A stretch of 64,000 nucleotides of DNA, taken from positions 22,493,840-22,557,839 of the forward strand of contig JACMZG010001870.1 in NCBI GenBank assembly GCA_018340805.1, given 5' to 3'. Numbering within the stretch: position 1 is the first letter of the stretch; every line of letters begins with the position of its first letter. The notes beneath the pieces are model-generated. The model was not told the DNA's origin, did not search any database, and was given only the letters and a program-made list of their open reading frames with translations. Position numbers and translations under genes: made by a program. Of this stretch, positions 36,383 through 47,069 are shown in pieces. The stretch comes from Microvelia longipes (Eukaryota > Arthropoda > Insecta > Hemiptera > Veliidae).

Positions 36383-36683
36383 TTATAATACACTCCACCT
36401 GCGCTTCACCCTAATAACTTACATTTATCTGTTTTTTCTTAAGATCAGTATGTATTTCACTCTAAGGAACATTTTTTTATATTATATTAAGAATATGAAA
36501 GTTACAAACATAAGCAAACCAATGGTGATTTTGAGAAATATTTGTACTCTGTGGTTTATTAATTTTACATCACGAATTATAAGATTCAAGTTATTATTAT
36601 TAATCAATTTTTTTTTAATTATTCATCAGAATGTCTAAAAAAATGGTATTGAAGAAAAAGTATTTACTCTTTCCTTATGTTTT
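36383..36683. other. Unassigned A+T-rich DNA
   Basis: No gene is supported; a 101-codon frame starting in the Penelope terminus is low-complexity and not called. Confidence 0.5.
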
Positions 36684-36996
36684 CCTTATGACTTGATCAA
36701 TCATTATTAATAATTATAAATAATTGAGAGTCAATTTGATACTAATAGTGGTCTTTGTCCCCTGGTCAGTGTAGTCCTGTGAAAAAAATTTCCAAATTAT
36801 GTCCTGAATCAATTACTTATGAAAATAATTTTGTATTTAAGAAATACATGTTTCTTAAAGTCTATTATGTGTCCCCTGACCAGTGTAATGTCCTGTGTAC
36901 ATAAATCCACTTTTTCCCGCAATTATGCATTTTTATATAAGTAAAAATAAAGACCAAATTTAATTATGTTTTAAAAAGAGTATGATATTATGAAAG

Positions 36997-37061
<65 letters not shown>

Positions 37062-37430
37062 TTTTTTTTTTTTTTTTTTTTTTCTTTCATAATATCTTGT
37101 CTTAAAAATAATTATAATTGGAACTTCCGAAATACTCTTTTTAAAACATAATTAAATTTGGTCTTTATTTTTATTTATATAAAAATGCATAATTGCGGGA
37201 AAAAGTGGATTTATGTACACAGGACATTACACTGGTCAGGGGACACATAATAGACTTTAAGAAACATGTATTTCTAAAATACAAAATTATTTTCATAAGT
37301 AATTGATTCAGGACATAATTTGGAAATATTTACACAGGACTACACTGACCAGGGGACAAAGACCACCATTAGTATCAAATTGACTCTCAATTATTTATAA
37401 TTATTAATAATGATTGATCAAGTCATAAGG
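36684..37430. mobile_element. Large inverted repeat centred on (TA)n and a T-run
   Basis: The left arm (36,684 to about 37,000) and right arm (about 37,083-37,430) are close inverted copies of about 320-350 bp, with a few indels. The right arm has an extra 35 bp near 37,103-37,137. The centre is (TA)n (37,001-37,062) plus about 21 T. Each arm holds two related motifs, 'GTCCCCTGGTCAGTGTAG' and 'GTCCCCTGACCAGTGTAA'. It is non-coding and is a fold-back element or an inverted duplication. Confidence 0.75.
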
Positions 37431-37432
37431 AA

Positions 37433-37441
37433 TATATATAT

Positions 37442-37508
<67 letters not shown>
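37433..37508. repeat. (TA)n microsatellite
   Basis: About 76 bp, touching the right end of the large inverted repeat. Confidence 0.95.
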
Positions 37509-37513
<5 letters not shown>

Positions 37514-38168
37514 TATTAAGAATAATCAAAATTATTTATGAATTATTTAAAATTTGGTCTAAGCCCTCCGGCCAAAATGCTCCTATGTAAATAAATCCAC
37601 AATTAAAATTTAAATATTATCACTAAGATGTGAACACTTGAATCTGTGTCAACTGAAATCACTATTTTTAGTTTGATTTATTTTCTTTTATCATTGGTTT
37701 TAAAAAAAATAAATAAAAATAAAAATATTTTTTAACAAAAAAATGTACAACAAACTTTTTTTATTGCTATTAAATTTATTTGAATTATATAAATTTTGAC
37801 AGTTCCTTAGTGTATGTAATTAAGCCTAGAATTAACAGATAGTATTTTTTTATAAATTAGTAATATAAATATAAATTAGTAATAATAATTTGCTAAACAA
37901 AAAAAGACAATGCCATTCCGGCTAGTATTTTTCTTTCTAACTTACTTTTCTTAATAATTTTTTACAATGGTTTGCACAATTTTAATGACTATTTCATTTT
38001 TTTTACAAATTTTATTATCTATTTTGATTCTAATATACCTTTACGACCCCATCTCCTTTTCCCTTACCTGATATTCTTCCCTTACATAACCAAATGGACA
38101 TGTAACCAAGTAGACATTCCTGCATTCACGCAATGCACTATGTGATAACTACCCTCAGACCACTCATC
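37509..38168. other. Unassigned A+T-rich DNA
   Basis: No gene or recognised repeat. Confidence 0.5.
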
Positions 38169-38241
38169 AAATGTACTCCATCTGTACTACATCTCTACTA
38201 CACCTGTACTCCATCTGTATTACATCTGTATCACATCTGTG
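38169..38241 (+). repeat. 11-bp minisatellite, about 6.5 units
   Basis: Units of the form ATCTGTACTAC repeat exactly every 11 bp from 38,169. A period of 11 is not a multiple of three, so the open frame through it is not a protein repeat. Confidence 0.85.
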
Positions 38242-38630
38242 TCTTCACTATGTTGCTTCTGTACCTGCGTCCTAACGTTCTTGATCAGCTACATGCTATC
38301 TCCTCCCATCACCTTGCAAGATCTCCTCCAGGATTTCGGTGATTTTATCTTTACCTCCTACTAAAATCTTCTTCATATTTTCTTTTTCAACATTTTTTCT
38401 CTCTTTAACATTTTTTTACATTTAACTTAACCTTTAACTTTTTATTTAACTTTTATTTAAATTTTCTTTTTGCATTTACAAGAACCTTCTCTGCAATATT
38501 CTTTTCTATTTGATTCTATGGTATCTACCACTAACTGAGACAATAAATAAAATTTCCCATTAAAATTTTTTATTATTTTTAATTTTTAATTTTATCCATT
38601 AAATTTCCATTTAATAAAAAATAAATAAAA
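38242..38630. other. Unassigned A+T-rich DNA
   Basis: Pyrimidine-rich, no gene seen. Confidence 0.5.
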
Positions 38631-38989
38631 ATTTCCCAAAGACAAGAAAAGTCAGTTCTACAACAGAATTCAAATAGTACAGTTCCACAGTTACACCTCT
38701 AGTGAAAACAAGTCAATCAGTCCACCATAATCAACAAACTAAGGGAACTCTTTGCAACATCACCAAATATATATCAGGTATCCTCTTAGAATAGTAGAAT
38801 CAGATAGAAACGAATAATTTATTATATAAATTAAATTAATTAAATAATATAATTAATTTAAACGTCCTTTTATATAGTCATTAAATTATTGTGAACATTT
38901 GAATATCATATACTTATAAATCATTTATAATTTATACTTTTTTTTATATTTTTACATTTTTAAATAACCACAGTTATAACACTGGTGGA

Positions 38990-39022
38990 GGCGCCCGGTC
39001 GTAACGTCGGTCGTTAAGTAAA
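38990..39022. repeat. Helentron 3'-flank G+C-rich block
   Basis: 'GGCGCCCGGTCGTAACGTC' then 'GGTCGTTAAGT' repeats 32,656-32,690. 'AACG' and 'CGTT' can pair as a small hairpin. It may be part of the terminal recognition structure. Confidence 0.4.
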
Positions 39023-39153
39023 ATCACGATTGTAACACCTTGTATGAAGGGTAAGAAATAATTATTCAAATTGACATTATGGGATGGATATTTGTGAGAC
39101 ATATTTGATTACAATAGTAATTCATTTAGCGAATAACTAGGGGAAAAATTGGC

Positions 39154-42100
39154 TCAATCAATGGATTGTAAAAATATTATGTAAGCGTCAGAAACTGTTT
39201 GAGGTTGGTTGTAATGAGTAACCGAAGTATCATCAGCGTAATACCACATGTGATGATTGTAAGTGTCTCTCATGATGCAAGTGTAATGACCGGAATTTAT
39301 ACTGTCTCCGTGATGTTGAATTATACTAGTTACTTTAAACAATGTGTCGTTAATTAATACAGGCGACTGCAAGTTGGTTGTACATGTATGCAGTTTGGAT
39401 CCATCATTACGGTATATAATAAGCTGAATAATAATAACAGTGCTGCGTTCGTTTAAATTTATATTGTTTCGCACTAGGACAGTATGCTGGTTACAAGAAC
39501 GACAAGACCTGTTTTCATCGTGCTCCAATTTTCTGTAACTCTTGATTAAGGCATGTAAGGAAGTGGCAGATGAACAATCATTATTATAGTTTATTCTCAT
39601 CATATTATCTTCCAGTTCCTGGTCTTGCCAACAGTGGTTGCAGGATGAGCATTGGAAAGACTGGTAGTAACAATGTGTAACCATGCTATTGAGGAACGGA
39701 CTTATTTGTAAAATAGAGCATAGAAATTCTTGGGCATCTTGTTGAATTTGCTCTACGAAAAAAGACATTCTTTCAGTTCGCCTGTCTACAAATAATCTTA
39801 AGTCATCTGTACTTAATGTAGCAAATTGTTTTGATGCATATGCAACAGCTAAACGCCTCAAAGTAGAATCATCTGGATTATCAGTAATGGCATGCATAAT
39901 GTTTGGTGTATTAAATAAGGCTTGGCAGCATGAGTTAGCATAGCAAGAGACCATCTGATTTTCTTTAATGTCGTTCAGAAAACCAGTCTTAAAATCATCC
40001 TTACGTGAAGTTCTTCCTTGACTATGTTTCTCTTTAATCAAGTTAGGCATGTCCAGATTTAGTATTGGTATTGAATGGAGGCTAAGGGTATCTTCAGTCA
40101 GGTTAATTACTTCTGTTTTGTCTAGGTTTAGTATTTGAGGTTGAGTACGAGAACTTGAAGGCAAAGTAACATCAATTTTGTTTTGCAAACTTTTAGACTG
40201 AGTATAGGTTTCTAAAGTCAAATCAATTAAATCTGTTGTACGAGAAGTCCGACAACTTGAAGACAAAGTAACATTACTTTTGTTGGTACAGGATACTTTT
40301 GAAGGAACTACCGATAAAGTAAGAGGCTTAATGATCTCCCCCTCAACATTGGTATTCAACATTTTCGAGATGAATGTTGGCCTGGAAGGTTGCATTTCTG
40401 AATGTAATAAAGACGAAGAGTCCATGGAAACAGTATTGTTCCAATTTACGTCACTGGACAATAATGTGACCGGTTTATATGATTGATTTTGAAATGTGGA
40501 ATAAAGCTTAGGTTGGCTTGGAAGTAAACAAATTAGTGGCTTATGGTAACTATAATATGATTCGTAATTGAAAGACTGTAAGTTATAAATATTAGAAAAG
40601 CATACATCTATTTGCGTTAATCCATTTGTTGAAGGTTCATTAATAATTTTATTACGTAACTTAAAAGGAGCTAACCAACGATCTATGATCGAATTACTTT
40701 GCTTTAATATGTTGACATTGAAATCGCCTAGTACGACAAGGGGTTTTGTTAACAAGTGTTCATTATTTAATAAACCATCTAACATTTTATCTAAAGTAGG
40801 TTTAATAACAGAAAACTTTGTTGAGGGCGGCTTGTAGGCAACTAAGTAGTGTATACCATTTAGTTCTAAGAGTACTATGTTACTTCTTTCATGAAAGTTT
40901 TCATTGTTATATTCAGAAACTATTTTCAAACTTTTAACAAAATTAGTCTTGCAGTATACAATCAAACCATATGCATATGGCTTAGATTTCGTAGCTATAT
41001 TTGATTCATATACAACAGAGAATCCATCAGGGACGAGTATGTCAGTTCGCAGAGCCCATGTTTCAACTAAAGCTATTATGGAAGCAGACATGAAACATCG
41101 GTCTGATGTCATGTCTGATAAATGAGCTCTAAGAGATTGAATGTTGTGGAATATTAGTGTTGGGTTGGTAAAGTTGTCGCGTGGAAAGCTCAAGGATAGC
41201 TTTACAGGTTTTGTACGTAAAGCCTCAATAATTATAATTCTAGCTTCACTGTCACCACCACTGGGGGGTTTGAATTTACCCCTAATAAATAAACCTGAGA
41301 GGAAAGTAACTCTGCTTAAACCTACATACAACTCGTTCCTGGTCATTCCATCTTTCAGATGAATTACTGCCGAAGGATACGTCCCGCCTTGGCTTTTGTA
41401 TATGGTCATGGCTTCCGCTATCACAACTGGAAATTGTTTACGAAGAACTAAGGCGTTATTATTTTTGACAGGTTTAATGTTTCTTACTATTCTGTCGATC
41501 GGTGTTAGACGATTATCAATATTTTTCCATTTGATGATGTTAAGTGCTTCATGTCTGGCTTGCTTACCAACAAAAGAGTCATCAAACAGTAACCAAAGCC
41601 TAACAACATGTTCAGATTTAGTAGTGATTATTTTCTCTATATACTGCAATGTACCCACTGCACCATTTACGAGACCATCTGAGACATTAATGTTATTAGT
41701 GACCATGTAGTGTATCCCTTCACTAAGTTGTAGACACCGAGGTAAGCCATAAGTTTTACATACTTCCAAACGTTTTACCTGTTTAATGAGTGTTGATTTC
41801 ATTGATGCTGATAAGTTTGAACCTGTTACTGTATCTAAAGCTTTTAAAGAGATGATATTTGGTCTTTGTTTTAATATTTGCTCGTTGAACTTATTAACTT
41901 CTTTATTCGTTCTAAAGAAATGCATTGCTCCTTCAGGTTCTCCTGCTACAATACGGCTTTGAAACATTTTTATTTCAGCTTCTGTTAACTTACCCTCAGC
42001 CAAATGGTTTAACGCCACAGCAAACGTTGCATCCTCTCGCTGCCTCATTATCTCAGTGAGTTCGAAGAACGTAAACTTGTCCCAAAGCGGTGTCCCAGCT

Positions 42101-45100
42101 AACTCACTATACGGATTACGTGCGTCAGGTTTAAATATGTATCTATCTCCTACTGGAGGTAGTTGGTTGAAATCACCTAATAGGATAAGTGATTTTCCAG
42201 CAAAGTCGTCATGACAGCGAAAAATTTCTTTTAGCCTTCGGTTAATGTAGCCAAATGTCTTGGTACCGACCATACTTATCTCATCAATTATGATAAGTTG
42301 TAAATCTTTCAGTTTAGAGTACAGTGTATTCACAACACTACAACTCAATGGAGACATGTCAGACCCAAGTTGATTAACAGGAAGGACAAAAGCAGAGTGT
42401 AAAGTAATGCCTTTAATAGCGAAGGCAGATTTTCCTGTTGGTCCGCATAACAAAACTTTAATACTTGATGCATCAATATGTTCTTGGGAATGAAAATATC
42501 GTAGTAAACTTTGTTGAAGAGCCAATATCAGTCGGGATTTTCCAACCCCTGCTGAGCCTAAAACACATTCGTAGATTGGTGTTCGATTTGTTTTGAAGCA
42601 GTGGAGAGCATGAAGGAGATATTGACGTTGTTTTTCATTCAGACATCTCATTAAATTTTCATATTGGTCATCAGGTATAAGATGTGGTATGGGGTAACGA
42701 ATATCATCTAATTTTTTTTTGTTAATGTCTATTCCCATATCCACAAAGATGTCTGCATCATTATTCACTGCCTCTAAACTAATATTGTTAGACACGTTAT
42801 TTTTTGTGATAAAATCATATTCTTCGATAGCGTTGTCTATTTTCTCTTGGACGTCGTGTTCCTTAATCGCCACCTCTAGTAAATCAACTCCGTCTTCGCT
42901 ATCACCAAATATAAATTTCTTCCTGTTTTCAAGAACTTGAGTCTTCTTTGCGTTGAACTCTATCTCGTGATTGATGTGAATTAATTCTACAGATTCATTC
43001 CGCCAACTAGTGAACAACATTAACTGTTCTCTGTAGTAGTTAGTCTCATCCTGTTCTTTGCTGTATCTCCTGTATCTGATGACTTTTGATTTGTTGCGCT
43101 CAGTTACAAATCCTGATACGTTTTTTAGAGCATAGCACCTTTTGGGTGAGTAACAATCAGGATTGAATTCTGGATCTGCACGATCTTCTGCTGTTGCTAG
43201 TTCTAGTGCTGGTTCATCAATATTTTCTTCTTCATCATCAACCAAAGAAATATCATTAATATCTATTGAGTTCGATTTAGCTTTTGTTATGCAACTCGAG
43301 TAAGTATAAAAGGACGCAAACTCAGCGAGACATATGCCTTCTAAATCATCAGGTCTATTAACGTAATGATCAATTACATTTGACTTATAAATATTCGTCG
43401 CTGAAGGGGGAAGTCGTTTTAGTTCAATGATACTTTTTAAAATAAGTACTCTGGTTTCAGGATCGCCAGTATTAATGAAAACACTTTGACGAGAGCTGAC
43501 TGATAAAGGCATACTTAATATGTAATAAACACATTCCTGTGCTGTAAATTCACTCGCGTTCAGAAATTTGTTAGAGATGAACCGCAATTTCTCTTTTAGG
43601 CTAACGTTTCCTTGCTGGATTTCATCCATGGCTGTTCTTAACAGTTTTGAAATTCCTCCTTGTGACTTATTAATATAGTTAAGAATATATACTGCACAAG
43701 AGTACATGTCTAATATGAATTGTATATCCATATTAGACTGATGTAATGCTAGTATTTCATGGTTGTATGCGTTTATATTAATGTCACTAGTTGATCTTTT
43801 GAGGAATACAGTAGGGCGCTTCAATGAACTCCTAAGAACTAGTAAATATTCGTCATGACTTAAACCCAAGTGAGACAAGAAATTTTCGTAAGAAGGAAAT
43901 ACCGTGTTATTTCTGGCAGACAGTTCATTTAAATATAGTCTTATCTTATCAAACGCAGCTTGCAGTTTCTTGCATTCAAGAATGTGCACATTTGTCAACG
44001 GCTCTAAAATTGTTGTACATTTCATCGGGAATAGTGGGAACATAAATCGGCATATTTTTTCACCTCTTTTCTTGTAACAAGTAAAAGTATGATGGTGTCG
44101 CTGAAAATTGATCAAGTCATTGTTTATCAAATCTGGATGGCACTGTAGGCATGAGATAAATCTATCAATGAATTCTACACATAATGCCATTGACACTTGG
44201 TCGCCTTCAATATATATAGGGGCTCCTTTCAGCCAAATTAAAGAATGACAATGAGGTGATCCTCTGGCCTGAAATTCTACACGAGTATACATGTCTACAA
44301 TTTTAAATTCTCTGAACACGCTATCTTCTTGCTTTAACACTCTAAACAATCTTCGTATTCTGTAATCAAAATACCTTGCGCAGGTTACTGGTTCAAGTTG
44401 AATCAATCGCCTTTTTTCATGATATGACAATTTAGATGCTTCTTCTTCTGAAATGATAACATTGTCTACAACTTTCTTTAGGATAACTAGCAGTTCAGGC
44501 CATTTGGTTTCAGCCGGTGACGTTGTGAGGAAAAACGTGGGTGGACCAAGCTGACGAATCATTGCAAATAATTCTTTTTTTTTCTTTTCAAAGAAAGCCG
44601 GGCTTCCGCGGTCTGGTTCAAACAATTTGAAACCACTGTCATGAAGTATTAGGGAATTCACAAATTCATTAGACAACATTTGTCCAGCAGTGGTTGTTGA
44701 AGACCCTTTACATTTTCTCATGCAAAATGAAATGCTGCCACTGAGTTTTTGTAGTCTAATATAATTTGCGGAAAAAAATAGTTTTTCTATACATTGAGCA
44801 ACTCTTCTGTCAGATCTCATAATTTCCGACTTGCAAATTGCCTGATAACTCAAATGTTTGGGATATTGTTTTAAAGTCCCCCCGTATATTTTGATAAAAC
44901 TCAAAGATTCTGCATCTGTATCATAGAACAGAGAGATTGGATTAAAATGCTCGCCAGGTGCGAAGACAATGGCTTCCGACTGCCTAAGCAATGTCTCTTC
45001 TGCAGGAATATTTACTGGTTCGTTGTCAGATTCGTCAGAATCCAATTCGTTGTCAGTTGGTGATTCAATACAAGTATTTTCATCAGCAATATGCTGTAAT

Positions 45101-47067
45101 CGTTCCAAATCAACTTGCACTCCTGCTCGCTTGTAAGCAGGACTATCAGATAAAACTACCAGTGCTCTCCTTATTTTTTCTGGTTTGACTGTTTCCAGTA
45201 AAATATTATTCTTATAGTTTTTACTCCTTTTAAATGCTATTGTTACAACTTGAGTGTTATCCGGCAGTACGGGCAGTATGTCAACATTTCTAGGAGGATC
45301 ACATGGTACATTAACTACTCTGCCTGTTGATTTCATTTGTCCTTGAATCTCCATTAATTTTAAAAATTCTATTCGAGGTGCAACGAATCTCTCCTCTAAT
45401 GGAGTTAGACTTTTTAATTCTTCCGGAACATTAGGAAACATCAACTCTTTGTGACAAAGCGATAAAGTGGGTTTGTTGCCTTTTTCAATACTGCGTTTAC
45501 ATGTATAGCATAGATAACCAATACACGTTTCGTTATTTTCTATATGAGGGCAGCATAATTTTATAAACGATGTTGTCACCTTATTGTTATTCTTCATTAA
45601 AGTTTCAACAGTGCAGTAGCTTAAAGAAGTTTTAAAAAATAATCTGCAACATGATACACATTCATGCGATGGGCCGTCTTTAATTTCTGTTCTGTACCTT
45701 ATGAAAAGTTTTTTCCGGTTTTTATCCTTAGTCAATAAAACACGTTTTGATTTATGTAGGCGCACTAATTGGATGTGACGCTCTCTAGCCTTTTCATCTT
45801 GATGGCGTTCTTTTTGACATTTACCTTGTTTTAGATTATGTTCCTCTCTTTCTTTTTCATCTTGAAGGCGTACAGCTTGATTAAGGCTCTGCTTTCTGTT
45901 ATGTACTTTTCTTGCTTGGTTATTCTTTAAACGGTTCAACTGTGATTCTTTATTTCTTTTATTGTGCTCCTGTCTTTTTAGTTTGTCTTGCAATCGATAA
46001 AATTGATTACTGCTTTGCCTCTCATTGTGTTTGTTTCTAACATTTTCATCTTTCAGTCTATTTGTCTGAGATATACGTTGCCTCTTATTGTGTTTTGTTC
46101 TTGCTTCTTCATTTCGCAATCGTTTTTTCTGAGAGCTACTCTGCATCTTATTGTGTTTTATTCTTGCTTCTTCATTTCGCAATCGTTTTTTCTGAGAGCT
46201 ACTCTGCATCTTATTGTGTTTTGTTCTTGTTTCTTCATTTCGCAATCGTTTTTTCTGAGAGCTACTCTGCATCTTGTTGTGTTTATCCCTTGCTGCTTCA
46301 TTTTGAAGCCTTGAAGTCTGGTTTCTTTTCTGTTTCAAGTTATGTTCAAGTCGTGCCTGTTCATCTTGTAAACGAATCAATTGTGCTTTTTTATTTTCTT
46401 TATTATGTAAAAGCCTTTTAATAGGATTTCGCAAACGAGATTTTTGACTCTCACTTTGACTAACATTATGTTTACATCTTGCTTCCTCATTTAAAAGACG
46501 TTCTGATTGAGATGCACACTGTTTTTTATTATGCTCGATTCTTGCTTCTTTATCTTGGAGGCGAGAAGATTGTGACAATGATTGTGATAAATTGTGCTTT
46601 AAACGATTATAAACACTTTTTAAACGGAGTGACTGTCTCTTCGAATTTCTTTCATTGTGAGTTTTACGTGCAGTTTCATCTAATAATCTTTCCTTTTGTC
46701 TGTCTACATTGGATCTTTTTTGTAATTTTTTATTTTTTTCGTCTTTTACCCATTTAGCCATATATATTTTTTGTTTCTGATGATGATGTATTCTCTGACA
46801 TTTATTTTTCAGTTTCTTAGCTCTTGATGCTTTTATTCTTTCTATATGTTTCCTTCTAAATTCTTCGTCAGCATACTTATTCGAAAAGTACAAACGTTTT
46901 CTAATGTCAATATTGCCATCTTGGTCGTCATTTACCTCATTACCGTCCAGCACCTGCAGTTGTGTGCTAGTTCTGTTTTCTTCGGACTTTCTACCAGGCA
47001 GAAGTTTTCTATTTATTCTTTTCACTTTATTTATTCGATCTAGAGATTTACGCTTTGTGACCGGCAT
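39154..47067 (-). CDS. Helentron Rep-helicase-endonuclease with USP-like C-terminus
   Basis: An uninterrupted 2,637-residue frame from ATG at 47,067. Residues about 85-450 are basic, charged repeats of about 21 residues ('KHNKMQSSSQKKRLRNEEAR'). Cys clusters at about 467-525 ('CVSCC', 'CYTC') precede a DUF6570-like 'LEERFVAPRIEF' block (about 555). The Helitron-like N region and HUH Rep follow: 'RGSPHCH' at about 937, and 'YILNYINK' at about 1,127 with the two nicking Tyr. The PIF1-like helicase has Walker A 'GSAGVGKS' (about 1,502), 'IIIDEISMVG' (about 1,594), 'GDFNQLPP' and 'YVGLSRV' (about 1,916). The endonuclease has 'VLGDFNVN' (about 2,114) and 'TQIDVCFSN', but 'SYHKPL' where SDHxxL is usual. 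The end (2,365-2,637) is a ubiquitin-specific-protease fold: 'SCYANSCCQAL' (about 2,373), 'QDAQEFL', two CxxC pairs, and 'SGHYTC' (about 2,592) with 'YYADD'. Rep nicks and joins DNA for rolling-circle transposition; the helicase unwinds it. No intron or frameshift was found. Confidence 0.93.
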   Translation of the reverse strand: MPVTKRKSLDRINKVKRINRKLLPGRKSEENRTSTQLQVLDGNEVNDDQDGNIDIRKRLYFSNKYADEEFRRKHIERIKASRAKKLKNKCQRIHHHQKQKIYMAKWVKDEKNKKLQKRSNVDRQKERLLDETARKTHNERNSKRQSLRLKSVYNRLKHNLSQSLSQSSRLQDKEARIEHNKKQCASQSERLLNEEARCKHNVSQSESQKSRLRNPIKRLLHNKENKKAQLIRLQDEQARLEHNLKQKRNQTSRLQNEAARDKHNKMQSSSQKKRLRNEETRTKHNKMQSSSQKKRLRNEEARIKHNKMQSSSQKKRLRNEEARTKHNKRQRISQTNRLKDENVRNKHNERQSSNQFYRLQDKLKRQEHNKRNKESQLNRLKNNQARKVHNRKQSLNQAVRLQDEKEREEHNLKQGKCQKERHQDEKARERHIQLVRLHKSKRVLLTKDKNRKKLFIRYRTEIKDGPSHECVSCCRLFFKTSLSYCTVETLMKNNNKVTTSFIKLCCPHIENNETCIGYLCYTCKRSIEKGNKPTLSLCHKELMFPNVPEELKSLTPLEERFVAPRIEFLKLMEIQGQMKSTGRVVNVPCDPPRNVDILPVLPDNTQVVTIAFKRSKNYKNNILLETVKPEKIRRALVVLSDSPAYKRAGVQVDLERLQHIADENTCIESPTDNELDSDESDNEPVNIPAEETLLRQSEAIVFAPGEHFNPISLFYDTDAESLSFIKIYGGTLKQYPKHLSYQAICKSEIMRSDRRVAQCIEKLFFSANYIRLQKLSGSISFCMRKCKGSSTTTAGQMLSNEFVNSLILHDSGFKLFEPDRGSPAFFEKKKKELFAMIRQLGPPTFFLTTSPAETKWPELLVILKKVVDNVIISEEEASKLSYHEKRRLIQLEPVTCARYFDYRIRRLFRVLKQEDSVFREFKIVDMYTRVEFQARGSPHCHSLIWLKGAPIYIEGDQVSMALCVEFIDRFISCLQCHPDLINNDLINFQRHHHTFTCYKKRGEKICRFMFPLFPMKCTTILEPLTNVHILECKKLQAAFDKIRLYLNELSARNNTVFPSYENFLSHLGLSHDEYLLVLRSSLKRPTVFLKRSTSDININAYNHEILALHQSNMDIQFILDMYSCAVYILNYINKSQGGISKLLRTAMDEIQQGNVSLKEKLRFISNKFLNASEFTAQECVYYILSMPLSVSSRQSVFINTGDPETRVLILKSIIELKRLPPSATNIYKSNVIDHYVNRPDDLEGICLAEFASFYTYSSCITKAKSNSIDINDISLVDDEEENIDEPALELATAEDRADPEFNPDCYSPKRCYALKNVSGFVTERNKSKVIRYRRYSKEQDETNYYREQLMLFTSWRNESVELIHINHEIEFNAKKTQVLENRKKFIFGDSEDGVDLLEVAIKEHDVQEKIDNAIEEYDFITKNNVSNNISLEAVNNDADIFVDMGIDINKKKLDDIRYPIPHLIPDDQYENLMRCLNEKQRQYLLHALHCFKTNRTPIYECVLGSAGVGKSRLILALQQSLLRYFHSQEHIDASSIKVLLCGPTGKSAFAIKGITLHSAFVLPVNQLGSDMSPLSCSVVNTLYSKLKDLQLIIIDEISMVGTKTFGYINRRLKEIFRCHDDFAGKSLILLGDFNQLPPVGDRYIFKPDARNPYSELAGTPLWDKFTFFELTEIMRQREDATFAVALNHLAEGKLTEAEIKMFQSRIVAGEPEGAMHFFRTNKEVNKFNEQILKQRPNIISLKALDTVTGSNLSASMKSTLIKQVKRLEVCKTYGLPRCLQLSEGIHYMVTNNINVSDGLVNGAVGTLQYIEKIITTKSEHVVRLWLLFDDSFVGKQARHEALNIIKWKNIDNRLTPIDRIVRNIKPVKNNNALVLRKQFPVVIAEAMTIYKSQGGTYPSAVIHLKDGMTRNELYVGLSRVTFLSGLFIRGKFKPPSGGDSEARIIIIEALRTKPVKLSLSFPRDNFTNPTLIFHNIQSLRAHLSDMTSDRCFMSASIIALVETWALRTDILVPDGFSVVYESNIATKSKPYAYGLIVYCKTNFVKSLKIVSEYNNENFHERSNIVLLELNGIHYLVAYKPPSTKFSVIKPTLDKMLDGLLNNEHLLTKPLVVLGDFNVNILKQSNSIIDRWLAPFKLRNKIINEPSTNGLTQIDVCFSNIYNLQSFNYESYYSYHKPLICLLPSQPKLYSTFQNQSYKPVTLLSSDVNWNNTVSMDSSSLLHSEMQPSRPTFISKMLNTNVEGEIIKPLTLSVVPSKVSCTNKSNVTLSSSCRTSRTTDLIDLTLETYTQSKSLQNKIDVTLPSSSRTQPQILNLDKTEVINLTEDTLSLHSIPILNLDMPNLIKEKHSQGRTSRKDDFKTGFLNDIKENQMVSCYANSCCQALFNTPNIMHAITDNPDDSTLRRLAVAYASKQFATLSTDDLRLFVDRRTERMSFFVEQIQQDAQEFLCSILQISPFLNSMVTHCYYQSFQCSSCNHCWQDQELEDNMMRINYNNDCSSATSLHALIKSYRKLEHDENRSCRSCNQHTVLVRNNINLNERSTVIIIQLIIYRNDGSKLHTCTTNLQSPVLINDTLFKVTSIIQHHGDSINSGHYTCIMRDTYNHHMWYYADDTSVTHYNQPQTVSDAYIIFLQSID

Positions 47068-47069
47068 TA

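Noticed and set aside
45988..46421. Two plus-strand frames of 108 and 119 codons with internal repeats
   Set aside because: Antisense shadows of the N-terminal repeats of the Helentron protein; the repeat pattern comes from the coding strand.
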